Shown here: positions 39,136 through 47,382 of the stretch, piece after piece
How the letters are laid out: every line of letters begins with the position of its first letter
Position numbering within the stretch: the stretch's first letter is position 1
Assembly (NCBI GenBank): GCA_003314535.1
Contig: POSG01000015.1
Coordinates: forward strand, 1-64,000
Direction: 5' to 3'
From: Geobacter sp.
GTDB taxonomy: Bacteria > Desulfobacterota > Desulfuromonadia > Geobacterales > Geobacteraceae
Length of the DNA stretch: 64,000 bases
The notes under the pieces: generated by a model
The model's database searches: none
Told to the model about the DNA's origin: nothing
Seen by the model: the letters and a program-made list of their open reading frames with translations, nothing else
Program-made: the position numbers and the translations under genes

Positions 39136-40398
39136 ATGCTCTTTAATGACGCCGGCAGACAGAACCCGCTGGAAATGGTGCTCACCCAGATCGACAAGGC
39201 TGCCAGATACCTGAAGGCCGACCCGAATCTGATTGAAAAGCTGAAGCATGCCGAGCGCTCGCTGCTGGTTTCGGTGCCGGTAGTCATGGATGACGGCCAG
39301 CTCAAGGTTTTCCGGGGGTTCCGCGTGCAGCACAACACCGTCAGGGGCCCCGCCAAGGGAGGCATCCGCTTCCATCCCAACGTGGGGCTCGATGAAGTTA
39401 CGGCCCTGGCAGCCTGGATGACCTGGAAATGCGCTGTCATGAACATCCCTTTCGGTGGGGCGAAGGGTGGGGTGGAATGCAACCCCAAAGAGATGAGTGC
39501 CGGCGAGATCGAGCGGCTGACTCGCCGGTTCACTGCCGAAATCATCAGCTTCATCGGACCGGATCGGGACATACCGGCCCCGGACGTCAACACCAACTCC
39601 CAGATCATGGCCTGGATGATGGATACCTACTCCATGCAGGTCGGGCACTCGGTGCCGGGAGTGGTGACCGGCAAGCCGATTGAAATCGGCGGGTCCGAAG
39701 GGAGAAGCGAAGCAACCGGACGGGGAGTCGTCTTCACCGTAATCGAGGCCTCGCGAAAGCTGGGCCTCGACCTCAACGGAGCGAGCGCCGCCATACAGGG
39801 TTTCGGCAACGTCGGCGCATCCGCGGCCAAGTATCTCCAGCGCGAGGGGGTCAGGATCACGGCCGTCAGCACCTCGAAGGGTGGAGTCTACTGCGACCGG
39901 GGCATCGACCTCCAGGCGCTTCAGGACTACTACCGGGAGAACGCATCCCTGGCGGGATTCCAGGGGCTGGACGTCATAACCAACGAAGAGCTCCTCTCCC
40001 TGGATTGCGACATCCTGATCCCCGCAGCCATGGAAAACGCCATCCACAAGGGAAATGCCGCCGGGGTGCGGGCCAGGATTCTGGCGGAAGGCGCGAACGG
40101 CCCGGTCACGCCTGTCGCCGATGAGATCCTGTTTGACAAGGGAGTGTTCGTAATTCCCGATATCCTGGCCAATGCCGGAGGGGTGACGGTTTCCTATTTC
40201 GAGTGGGTTCAGGACCTGCAGAATTACTTCTGGAACGAACAAGAGATCAACGAAAAGCTGCGGATGCTCATGGTGAATGCTTTCAACAAGGTAGTAGCCA
40301 TCGCGGAAGATGCCGGCGTCGACAACAGGACCGCTGCACAGATGCTGGGTATCGGCCGGGTGCTGGAGGCTACCAGGCTGAGGGGACTGTATCCGTAA
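39136..40398 (+). CDS. gdhA: Glutamate dehydrogenase
   Basis: Encodes 420 residues, the normal hexameric GDH length. It converts glutamate to 2-oxoglutarate and ammonia with NAD(P). Signatures are GPAKGGIRFHPNV, then PFGGAKGGVECNP with the catalytic lysine, PAPDVNTNSQIMAWMMD, and the nucleotide-binding fold at IQGFGNVGASAA. The ATG has AAAGGAGG just ahead. Coenzyme choice cannot be settled by eye. Single gene, downstream of the TRAP cluster. Confidence 0.92.
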   Translation: MLFNDAGRQNPLEMVLTQIDKAARYLKADPNLIEKLKHAERSLLVSVPVVMDDGQLKVFRGFRVQHNTVRGPAKGGIRFHPNVGLDEVTALAAWMTWKCAVMNIPFGGAKGGVECNPKEMSAGEIERLTRRFTAEIISFIGPDRDIPAPDVNTNSQIMAWMMDTYSMQVGHSVPGVVTGKPIEIGGSEGRSEATGRGVVFTVIEASRKLGLDLNGASAAIQGFGNVGASAAKYLQREGVRITAVSTSKGGVYCDRGIDLQALQDYYRENASLAGFQGLDVITNEELLSLDCDILIPAAMENAIHKGNAAGVRARILAEGANGPVTPVADEILFDKGVFVIPDILANAGGVTVSYFEWVQDLQNYFWNEQEINEKLRMLMVNAFNKVVAIAEDAGVDNRTAAQMLGIGRVLEATRLRGLYP

Positions 40399-40508
40399 GC
40401 ATCACTTCCGGTAATAGATCCGGTAAACGGCTCCCGCCTTGTCGTCCGACACCAATAGTTCCTGTTATGTCCCCGGAAATTTCCTGAACGCACTGAGAGG
40501 AGAGCGCG

Positions 40509-40853
40509 ATGAGCAACGAACAGGTGGCGCCTGAGACGAAAGGTATTACGGTGAAGTTACTCGCAGCGGTTGACCTTGGCCCTGAGATCGAGGGCATGGC
40601 GGGTCGCCAACTTCGAATGCGTATGGTGACCATCGAGCCTGGAGGCGTCTTCGGCCCGATTCAGGGCCATAAAGACAGACCAGGTGTCGTCTACATACTG
40701 CAGGGAACGATCACTGACCATCGAAATGGAGTCGCTACGGACTATGGGCCGGGAGTGGGCTGGCAAGAGGACAGGAACACCACGCACTGGCTTGAGAACA
40801 GGGGGACGATTCCGGCGGTGGAGATCTCGGTCGATATAGTTAGGCAAGAATAA
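40509..40853 (+). CDS. Cupin-domain protein, intact copy
   Basis: Encodes 114 residues, one cupin barrel. Metal-site motifs are GPIQGHKDRPGVVYILQG and WQEDRNTTHWLENRG. Note that copy B at 51069 has GPIHDHKDRPG, with the extra histidine expected in cupin motif 1, where this copy has Gln-Gly. So this copy has the intact start while the other has the better metal site. Start has AGAGGAGAG ahead. Function unknown. Confidence 0.8.
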   Translation: MSNEQVAPETKGITVKLLAAVDLGPEIEGMAGRQLRMRMVTIEPGGVFGPIQGHKDRPGVVYILQGTITDHRNGVATDYGPGVGWQEDRNTTHWLENRGTIPAVEISVDIVRQE

Positions 40854-40886
40854 CTTGGAGGTTCCCTCTTCAAGTGTTCTTACTTA

Positions 40887-40916
40887 GGCGAGGAGGGGAC
40901 GAGGCGAGGAGGGGAC
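40887..40916 (+). repeat. Short tandem repeat, period 16
   Basis: GGCGAGGAGGGGAC occurs twice in a row with a 16-base period in the gap between the cupin and the PNPOx-like gene. Probably replication slippage. Confidence 0.6.
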
Positions 40917-41055
40917 GTAGGTGGGTTTTGTAGGTTATTAACAAAAAATATGGTCGGCAGGAACCGTGTTTTGGTTGCATTGGCGACCGAACAGGCGAGA
41001 GCGAATTAGAATGGGGGGACGTAACTTGGTGTGAGTAAGAGAGAAGGAATCAGCA

Positions 41056-41964
41056 ATGAACGCACCTTATCATCCTGGTGAAATCCGGATGCAGGAGCGG
41101 GCCGGTTCAAGAGAAACGGCGAACGCCATGGCCCGCACCATATATCCGGTCATCGCCCATCAATTCATCAATTTTATCGAGAGTCAACCGTTGGTCTTTT
41201 GCGGTGCTGCAGAGAGCAACGGCTTGGTTTGGGCCTCTCAATTCTGCGGCCAGCCAGGCTTCATGAGAGTCCTCGACGAACAGACAATGCGTATCATGGC
41301 ATTGCCAAATGATGAAGATCCATTGATGGCAAATGCAGGAGGCAGCAGTGAACTGGGCCTTATAATTATCGATTTCGCGACTCGGCGGCGCCTGAGGATG
41401 AATGGCAGGGCCGAAACCGATAAGGAAGGGCTTACCATGCGGCCGCGCCAGGTATATTCAAACTGCCCGCGTTATATCCAGTCGCGGGAATATGCGATGG
41501 CAGGCGATGATTTTAACCCAACCCGCACGATCAGGCATGGGACAATGCTGAGCGCAGCGAATCAGCAGCTGATCGGGCAGGCAGATACGTTTTTCCTTGC
41601 TACTTTTCATCCCCTGGAAGGCGCCGACTGCTCGCACCGCGGTGGCTTCCCCGGATTCGTTCAGATACTTGACGAAAACAATATCGTGTGGCCTGATTAC
41701 AACGGAAACGGCATGTTCAATTCGCTGGGAAACATTACCGAGTATCCGAACGCCGGCTTGCTCTTCATGGACTTTGAAAAAGGAAGCACGCTGCAGCTGT
41801 CCGGAAGGGCAACCGTTTTGTGGGAAGACGAGCGAATGTCCCGTTTCCCCGGAGCGGAACGCATAATCGAATTCTCGATCAGGAAGGTTCTGGAAACGGA
41901 GAATGCGACAAGGCTTCACTGGAATTTTGTGGAGTATGCAGCGGACAACCCCTGGTGGGATTGA
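41056..41964 (+). CDS. Pyridoxamine-5'-phosphate-oxidase-like FMN-binding protein
   Basis: Encodes 302 residues of the split-barrel flavin-binding family. Two related halves are visible: FINFIESQPLVFCGAAES with FGQPGFMRV-type strands (FCGQPGFMRVLDE), and ADTFFLATFHPLEGADCSHRGGFPGFVQ, with ELGLIIIDFATRRRLRMNG and AGLLFMDFEKGSTLQLSGRA closing each barrel. This duplicated form often has an attached ferredoxin domain, absent here. Substrate unknown. Ribosome site GAAGGAA precedes the ATG. Confidence 0.8.
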   Translation: MNAPYHPGEIRMQERAGSRETANAMARTIYPVIAHQFINFIESQPLVFCGAAESNGLVWASQFCGQPGFMRVLDEQTMRIMALPNDEDPLMANAGGSSELGLIIIDFATRRRLRMNGRAETDKEGLTMRPRQVYSNCPRYIQSREYAMAGDDFNPTRTIRHGTMLSAANQQLIGQADTFFLATFHPLEGADCSHRGGFPGFVQILDENNIVWPDYNGNGMFNSLGNITEYPNAGLLFMDFEKGSTLQLSGRATVLWEDERMSRFPGAERIIEFSIRKVLETENATRLHWNFVEYAADNPWWD

Positions 41965-42001
41965 TCAGATAAGGAATCCACCAGATGATGAAAGCTATAG
42001 C

Positions 42002-42160
42002 GTGCCCGTTATTCCCTATGATATCTTGCAGAAATTGAATTTCCCGAAGGGAGAAGAGCATGACAAGATTGCACAAGGTATTGCGAAATCCGACAAAATC
42101 AATTCAGAGACTAAGGAATTGTCCGATGCGTTAAAGGATTTACAGAGGCTGATGCCGTAA
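42002..42160 (+). CDS. Possible short gene or remnant
   Basis: An open frame beginning at a GTG (VPVIPYDILQKLNFPKGEE) runs 52 codons to a stop before the DUF1653 gene. The frame continues upstream across the PNPOx-like stop without an ATG. The composition is protein-like, with a charged helical end, but no domain or ribosome site is evident. It may be the tail of a lost gene. Confidence 0.25.
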   Translation: MPVIPYDILQKLNFPKGEEHDKIAQGIAKSDKINSETKELSDALKDLQRLMP

Positions 42161-42243
42161 TTCGCCACTGAGATCTGCGGAACATGAGCTCTCCAGGCTG
42201 AGGACGATAGATGGAATTCAAGGATTTCAAGGAACGCACGCCT

Positions 42244-42507
42244 ATGGACAAAAATACGACCGACTCCGAGTTATCGCCCCGCCCCGGCCGCTATCGTCAC
42301 TACAAGGGAAACGAATATGAGGTGATCGGCATTGCCCGTCATAGCGAAACTGAAGAAGAGCTGGTCGTCTACCGCACGTTGTACGGTGACCATTCGCTTT
42401 GGGTGAGGCCACGTGGCATGTTCCTGGAGAGCGTGACGGTGGACGGTCAAGTCAAACTGCGGTTTGAGTGGCTGGGGGAGATGAGGACGAAGGGAACTTC
42501 CGGGTGA
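42244..42507 (+). CDS. DUF1653 small protein
   Basis: Encodes 87 residues with the DUF1653 core: PGRYRHYKGNEYEVIGIA, then LVVYRTLYGDHSLWVRPRGM. The role of this small beta-rich family is unknown. The ATG at 42244 has AAGGAA nine bases ahead; an ATG at 42211 is possible but lacks one. Its 3' end abuts the fragment of a 3-hydroxyacyl-CoA dehydrogenase. Confidence 0.78.
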   Translation: MDKNTTDSELSPRPGRYRHYKGNEYEVIGIARHSETEEELVVYRTLYGDHSLWVRPRGMFLESVTVDGQVKLRFEWLGEMRTKGTSG

Positions 42508-42857
42508 CGCTGGTCCGCGGTTTCGCCCCCTCCATCAATCAGATACCCATGGTTCTCCGCAAGGAAAATCACGGGTATATTTTCAACGCCATGTACAGCC
42601 CCCTGAACGCTGCCGCGATTGCCCTGGTTGCCAATGGTGTCGCGTTGGTGCACGATGTCGGCCTTGTTACCGCATTGCACATTGCGGAATCATCGAATGT
42701 GACCGGCGACGACCTGCAGAACCGTAAAAACGCTGAATTCCTGAAAAGGGAGTATGCTGACAAAGGATGGCTGGGCGTAAAAACCGGTCGTGGTTTTTAT
42801 ACCTACCCCAACCCGGCATACCGGGATCCGGATTTTCTGATGGGCAAGGGGAAATAA
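42504..42857 (+). pseudogene. 3-hydroxyacyl-CoA dehydrogenase, C-terminal fragment
   Basis: This open frame carries only the C-terminal domain of a beta-oxidation dehydrogenase: IPMVLRKENHGYIFNAMYSP, then VHDVGLVTALHIAES and the typical ending WLGVKTGRGFYTYPNPAY. The Rossmann domain with the NAD site and the catalytic histidine-glutamate pair is absent, as the frame begins inside the DUF1653 gene. It is a decayed remnant. Confidence 0.7.
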
Positions 42858-42959
42858 GGGTTGGCCCCCGTATGCGGAATTTGCTTGACAAATGAACGCG
42901 GATTCGGCACACAGCGCATATGATTGTGCAGGAGAGAAAAGTGACTTTCAACTTGACAC

Positions 42960-42989
42960 AAAGACAGTTTCCGACCAGAAACTGTCTTT
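42960..42989 (+). promoter_or_regulatory. Perfect 12-bp inverted repeat upstream of the RcoM-like gene
   Basis: AAAGACAGTTTC and GAAACTGTCTTT are separated by CGACCA, and the left arm abuts a TTGACA-like box at 42953. It lies 14-44 bases before the regulator's ATG. It could be an operator for this or another regulator, or an RNA hairpin close to the start codon. No T-run follows, so it is not a terminator. Confidence 0.55.
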
Positions 42990-43003
42990 CGGGGCCCTGA
43001 CCA

Positions 43004-43708
43004 ATGCACAGCCGCACCATTCTGAACGTCATTGAAAACCTGGAACCCGGCGTCGTGATCCTCAACAATGACCTGACCGTATCCCACATCAACCGGGCGT
43101 TTTTGCTCATGTTCAGTCATTTCGAGCAGAAGCGGCTCTTCCGGGGGAGCGTGCTGGAATTCCACGGCGAGGGGGAACGGCGACGAATGGCCGAGCTCCT
43201 GCGGCTCACCCGGGAGGCGGACCGCCAGGTCCCCCTGTCCCTCAAGATCATCCGCCATGATGGGGTGGACTGTTTTTTCCTCATCAAGCTGGTGCCGCTG
43301 GTGGACCGCTCGGCCGCCGACGAGAAGGTCTGCGTCCTCTTCTACGACATCACGCCCTTTGTCTCCAACGAACGGAAGCTGACCCGGGTCCCGGTCACCG
43401 CCGGGGACGAAATCCATCTTCTGCGGCCGGAGGAGATCGTCTACCTGAAGGCTGACAACATCTACTGCCGCATATTCACCGATGACCGGGAATACCACTG
43501 CGACCTCTCCCTGGGCGCAATCGAGAAGCGTCTGGACCGGGAGGTGTTTCACCGCATCCACCGGAGCTTCCTGGTGAACATGGGCCGGGTCCGCAAGGTC
43601 CAGAAGGACCGCCCCGAGTGTTCGGTTGAGCTGGGGGGCGCCGAGGCGCGCCTTCCCGTCAGCCGGGGCAAGCTCCAGGAGTTCCTGGTGGAACTCGGCC
43701 TCAAGTAA
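43004..43708 (+). CDS. rcoM: RcoM-like CO-responsive PAS-LytTR regulator
   Basis: Encodes 234 residues: an N-terminal PAS domain (about 1-120) and a C-terminal LytTR DNA-binding domain (about 130-234, with EEIVYLKADNIYCRIF and FHRIHRSFLVNMGRV). Known RcoM proteins have this layout, bind heme in the PAS domain through a histidine and a methionine, and switch on CO-dehydrogenase genes when CO replaces the methionine. H54 in VLEFHGEGERRRM aligns by eye with the RcoM heme histidine. The methionine expected in the following strand is not seen (SLKIIRHDGVDCFFLIKLV). It sits directly before cooS, supporting the role. Confidence 0.75.
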   Translation: MHSRTILNVIENLEPGVVILNNDLTVSHINRAFLLMFSHFEQKRLFRGSVLEFHGEGERRRMAELLRLTREADRQVPLSLKIIRHDGVDCFFLIKLVPLVDRSAADEKVCVLFYDITPFVSNERKLTRVPVTAGDEIHLLRPEEIVYLKADNIYCRIFTDDREYHCDLSLGAIEKRLDREVFHRIHRSFLVNMGRVRKVQKDRPECSVELGGAEARLPVSRGKLQEFLVELGLK

Positions 43709-43868
43709 CCTCTCCACGTCCCCCCCCCTTTTTCTTCACTCCACCACGCAACCGTTCGCAAGCCCCTGGCGCAGCTGGCAAGTTTGCCCTGGGTGACGGG
43801 CCGGTTTTTATCCTATTCTGGCAGCTGTGTTTTTATCAGTCACCAGGCTCTCAAGGGGAGGTAGGGAT

Positions 43869-45794
43869 ATGGATGAAGGACGGTGCAGGGAACTGAAGAC
43901 GCGGAGCGCGGACCCCGCGGCGGTGGAGATGCTGGGGGTGGCCGACCGCGAGGGCTTCGCCACCATCTGGGACCGGTATGAAAAACAGCAGCCCCAGTGC
44001 AGCTACGGGCAGCTGGGCACCTGCTGCCGCATCTGCTCCATGGGGCCGTGCCGGATCGACCCCTTCGGCGAAGGCCCTGACCGGGGCGTCTGCGGGGCGA
44101 CGGCGGACACCATGGTGGCGCGCAACCTGGCGCGCATGGCAGCCGTGGGCTCCTCCTCCCATTCGGATCATGGCCGCAAGGTGGCGCTGCTCCTGAAGGC
44201 GGTGGCTTCGGGCAGGAACCGGGACTACCGCATCACCGACGAGGACAAGCTCCGCGCGGTGGCCGGCCGGCTCGCCATCCCCACCGAGGGGAGAACGGCC
44301 GACGAGATCGCCGTGGACGTGGCCGATGCCGCCATCGGGTGTTTCGGCAAGCAGGACGAGGAGCCGCTGGTCTTTGCCGAGAAATATATGCCGAAAAAGC
44401 GCTTCGAGCTCCTCAAGGGGCTGGAGGAGAAGCTCTTCGAGGCCACCGGGGCGAAGATGGGTTTCCTCCCCCGGGGCATCGACCGGGAAGCGGTGGACAT
44501 CCTGCACCGCACCCACTTCGGCTGCGACCACGACCCCCTCTCCCTGGTGGCCCAGTCGGTTCGCTGTTCCCTGTCCGACGGCTGGGGGGGCTCCCTCATC
44601 GCCACCGAGATCCAGGACATCCTCCTGGGCACCCCAAAGATCAGGGAGGTGAAGGCCAACCTGGGGGTCCTGGAGGAGGAGAGCGTCAATGTGGTGGTCC
44701 ACGGCCATGAGCCGGTGCTCTCGGCCAAGGTCGTGGAGATGGCCAGGCTGCCCGAAATGCAGCGGGCGGCGGAAGCGGCGGGCGCCAGGCGGGTCAACGT
44801 GGTGGGGATGTGCTGCACCGGCAACGAGGTGCTGCTGCGCCAGGGCGTGGGCATGGCCGGAAACGAGGCGCACAGCGAGCTGGCCGTCATGACCGGCGCC
44901 GTGGACGCCATGGTGGTGGACGTCCAGTGCATCTACCCTGCGCTAGCCGACCTCTGCTCCTGCTACCACACCCGGTTCATCACCACCAGCGAGCAGGCCA
45001 AGATCCCGGGCGCCCTCCATATCCAGTTCGACGAGCACAATGCGGACGCCATCGCCATGCGGATCGTCCGGACCGCCATCGAGGCCTTCCCCAACCGGAA
45101 CAAGGCCCGGGTCTTCATCCCCCGCCATACGGCTACGGCCATGGTGGGGTTCACGGTGGAGGAGATCCTCAAGGCCCTGGGCGGCACACCCCAGCCCCTC
45201 ATCGACCTGATCGTGAACGGCACCATCAAGGGGGTGGCCGGGATCGTGGGCTGCAACAACGTCAAGGTGCAGCAGGACCGGTTCCACCGCGGCCTGACCG
45301 AGGAGCTGATCCGGCGCGACATCCTGGTGATCGGCACCGGCTGCTGGGCGGTGGCCGCGGCCAAGGCCGGGCTCATGGACCAGTCGGCCCGGGAGAAGGC
45401 CGGCCCGGGGCTGCAGGCGGTCTGCGGCCAGCTGGGCATCCCGCCGGTGCTGCACATGGGCTCCTGCGTCGACTGCTCCCGCATGCTCAACCTGGCGGGC
45501 GGCATCGCAGACCACCTGGGCGTTGACATCTCCGCCCTGCCGCTGGTGGGCTCGGCGCCGGAATGGACTACGGAAAAGGCGGTGGCCATCGGCACTTATT
45601 TCGTGGGTTCTGGCATCCCGGTCCACCTCTGGCCCCTGCCGCCGATCCTGGGCGGCCCGGAAGTGACGAAGATCCTGACCCAAGACGCCAGGGATGTGCT
45701 GGGTGGGTGGTTCTTCGTGGAAGAGGACCCGGCGGCTACGGCCGACCAGATGGAAAAGATCATCATGGAGCGTCGGGCCGCCCTGGGCATCTGA
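43869..45794 (+). CDS. cooS: Anaerobic Ni-Fe-S carbon monoxide dehydrogenase catalytic subunit
   Basis: Encodes 641 residues. It oxidises CO with water to CO2, passing two electrons on. The N-terminal CSYGQLGTCCRICSMGPC pattern supplies the D and B clusters. Ligands of the Ni-Fe C-cluster are recognisable in VHGHEPVLS (His), GMCCTGNE, VDVQCIYP, VGCNN, GTGCWAV and GSCVDCS. The ATG at 43869 has GGGGAGGTAGGG ahead. It heads a tight operon with cooC, cooF and an FAD oxidoreductase gene. The operon has no energy-converting hydrogenase or acetyl-CoA synthase genes, so electrons probably go through CooF to the flavoprotein and NAD(P). Confidence 0.95.
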   Translation: MDEGRCRELKTRSADPAAVEMLGVADREGFATIWDRYEKQQPQCSYGQLGTCCRICSMGPCRIDPFGEGPDRGVCGATADTMVARNLARMAAVGSSSHSDHGRKVALLLKAVASGRNRDYRITDEDKLRAVAGRLAIPTEGRTADEIAVDVADAAIGCFGKQDEEPLVFAEKYMPKKRFELLKGLEEKLFEATGAKMGFLPRGIDREAVDILHRTHFGCDHDPLSLVAQSVRCSLSDGWGGSLIATEIQDILLGTPKIREVKANLGVLEEESVNVVVHGHEPVLSAKVVEMARLPEMQRAAEAAGARRVNVVGMCCTGNEVLLRQGVGMAGNEAHSELAVMTGAVDAMVVDVQCIYPALADLCSCYHTRFITTSEQAKIPGALHIQFDEHNADAIAMRIVRTAIEAFPNRNKARVFIPRHTATAMVGFTVEEILKALGGTPQPLIDLIVNGTIKGVAGIVGCNNVKVQQDRFHRGLTEELIRRDILVIGTGCWAVAAAKAGLMDQSAREKAGPGLQAVCGQLGIPPVLHMGSCVDCSRMLNLAGGIADHLGVDISALPLVGSAPEWTTEKAVAIGTYFVGSGIPVHLWPLPPILGGPEVTKILTQDARDVLGGWFFVEEDPAATADQMEKIIMERRAALGI

Positions 45795-45821
45795 CCGGCC
45801 AAATATCCGAAAGTGATAACT

Positions 45822-45880
45822 TGTAGGGGCAGGTCCTTGTGATCGCCCCCAGCCGGGCAAACACAAGATTTGCCCCTACA
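45822..45880. repeat. Palindromic intergenic repeat between cooS and cooC
   Basis: TGTAGGGGCAGGTCCTTGTG and CACAAGATTTGCCCCTACA form an imperfect 59-base inverted repeat. It resembles short dispersed GGGGC palindromes common in many genomes. It would form a stable hairpin in the operon transcript, which may set the relative amounts of cooS and cooC. Confidence 0.6.
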
Positions 45881-45925
45881 TGGACAAAAATTAAACGATC
45901 TTGTTCTCAAATGATAGGAGACCGC

Positions 45926-46789
45926 ATGTGCAGCGGTAACAACAGCTTTCGCGCCGTGATCACCGGCAAGGGGGGGGTGGGCAAGACCACGCTCACCGCG
46001 TGCCTGGCCGCGGCCCTGGCCGGCAACGGCATAACAACCCTGGCGGTGGACGAAGACCCCCAGATGAACCTCCCCTATGCCATGGGCCTCCCGGTGGAGC
46101 GTGCCCGGGCCATCGTCCCCCTGAACCTGAACCGCGACTATGTCGAGGAAAAGACCGGTGCCCGTCCCGGCGCATCGGGCTGGGGGGCCCTCTTCAAGCT
46201 CAATCCCGACGTGGACGACGTGGTGGCCCGCTATGGGGTGACGGTCGCGGACCGGATGAACCTCCTGGTGATGGGCACGGTAAAGCAGGCCGGCGGGGGC
46301 TGCCTGTGCGCCGAGAACGTGCTCCTGGACTCGGTGGTCCGGCACCTGGCCCTCAGGGAAAACGAGGGGATCCTCCTGGACACCCAGGCCGGGGTCGAGC
46401 ATTTCGGCCGGGCCCTCTCCCGGGGCTTCAGCCACTGCCTGGTGGTCACGGACGCCACCTTCAACGCCTTGACCGTTGCCTGCAGCTCGGCCGACCTGGC
46501 GCGCCAGATCGGCATCCCGAAGGTCTGCCTGGTGCTGAACCGGGCGGCGGACGGGGCGGAAGCGCGCCTGGACCGGTTCCGGCAGGAAACGGGAACGGAC
46601 GTGAAAGACCGGTTCGACGGCGTGGTGGCGATGCCCTTCGAACCACGGCTTGCCGAACTGGAACCGGATGTCACCCGCATCATGTCCCGGCCGGACAGCG
46701 GTTATGCCGCGGCGGTGAGGTCGCTGGCCGCGGCGCTCACCGCACGCACGTGCAGCTGTTCGACGCCCGTTTTGGAGATACGATCATGA
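45926..46789 (+). CDS. cooC: CO dehydrogenase nickel-insertion ATPase CooC
   Basis: Encodes 287 residues of the MinD/SIMIBI ATPase group. The deviant Walker A is TGKGGVGKTTLTA, and the Cys-X-Cys dimer metal site appears in GGGCLCAEN. CooC supplies nickel to the C-cluster of CooS at the cost of ATP. The ATG at 45926 has AGGAG five bases ahead; earlier in-frame ATGs lie inside or beyond the palindromic repeat. Its stop overlaps the cooF start (ATGA). Confidence 0.92.
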   Translation: MCSGNNSFRAVITGKGGVGKTTLTACLAAALAGNGITTLAVDEDPQMNLPYAMGLPVERARAIVPLNLNRDYVEEKTGARPGASGWGALFKLNPDVDDVVARYGVTVADRMNLLVMGTVKQAGGGCLCAENVLLDSVVRHLALRENEGILLDTQAGVEHFGRALSRGFSHCLVVTDATFNALTVACSSADLARQIGIPKVCLVLNRAADGAEARLDRFRQETGTDVKDRFDGVVAMPFEPRLAELEPDVTRIMSRPDSGYAAAVRSLAAALTARTCSCSTPVLEIRS

Positions 46790-47382
46790 AAAGAATTTTC
46801 GTGGACTACAAGAAATGCCTGGCCTGCAAGGCGTGCGAGACGGCCTGCGCCGTCCGCCACCACCCTTCGGGCAGCCTGGTGGGGGCACTGGGGGACAGGC
46901 GGACCGAAATCGACGTGCGGGTGCTCGGCATCGAGCACGAGTCCTTTCCCCTGGCGTGCCGCCATTGCGATCCGGCCGACTGCCTCTCCGCCTGTCCGTC
47001 CGGAGCCCTTGCCCGCGATCCGGAGACGGGCGCGGTGGTGGTGAACCCGGACCTGTGCAAGGCCTGCGCCATGTGCGCCTCGGTCTGCACCTTCGACGCC
47101 ATCTCCTTCAAGGAGACCCACCGGGCCCGCCACGGCCGGGAGGTGGCCCACAAGTGCGACCTGTGCACGGAACGCCTGAAGCAGGGGGAGCGGCCGGCGT
47201 GCGTTGCCGCCTGCCCGTCCGGGGCCCTGGTATTCGGGGAACTGGAGCAGAACCGGACGCAGCGGGCGGCCAGGAGCCTGCGCACGTACCTCCTGGGCGA
47301 AGAGGGTTTGCCGCCGCTCCTGGAGGCCTACCGGGAGCTGAGGCGGAAGGAATTTGCGGCGCGACGGGGTGAAAAGGGATGA
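46786..47382 (+). CDS. cooF: CooF-like four-cluster ferredoxin
   Basis: Encodes 198 residues with four [4Fe-4S] cysteine sets: CLACKACETAC, CRHCDPADCLSACP, CKACAMCASVC and CDLC...CVAACP. It takes electrons from CooS. The ATG overlaps the cooC stop and its own stop overlaps the next start (ATGA), so the whole operon is translationally coupled. Confidence 0.92.
   Translation: MKRIFVDYKKCLACKACETACAVRHHPSGSLVGALGDRRTEIDVRVLGIEHESFPLACRHCDPADCLSACPSGALARDPETGAVVVNPDLCKACAMCASVCTFDAISFKETHRARHGREVAHKCDLCTERLKQGERPACVAACPSGALVFGELEQNRTQRAARSLRTYLLGEEGLPPLLEAYRELRRKEFAARRGEKG

Noticed and set aside
39052-40242. A 396-residue open frame antisense to glutamate dehydrogenase
   Set aside because: The sense strand encodes a complete, motif-perfect enzyme; the antisense frame has no recognised domain and no good start.
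43709-43868. Sigma-54 promoter before cooS
   Set aside because: TGGC and TTGC pieces occur (around 43767-43785), but not with the required GG-N10-GC spacing.
46000-47382. A 460-residue fused frame covering cooC and cooF
   Set aside because: Its first 260 residues are an out-of-frame reading of cooC; only the part from 46786 is the real CooF-like protein.
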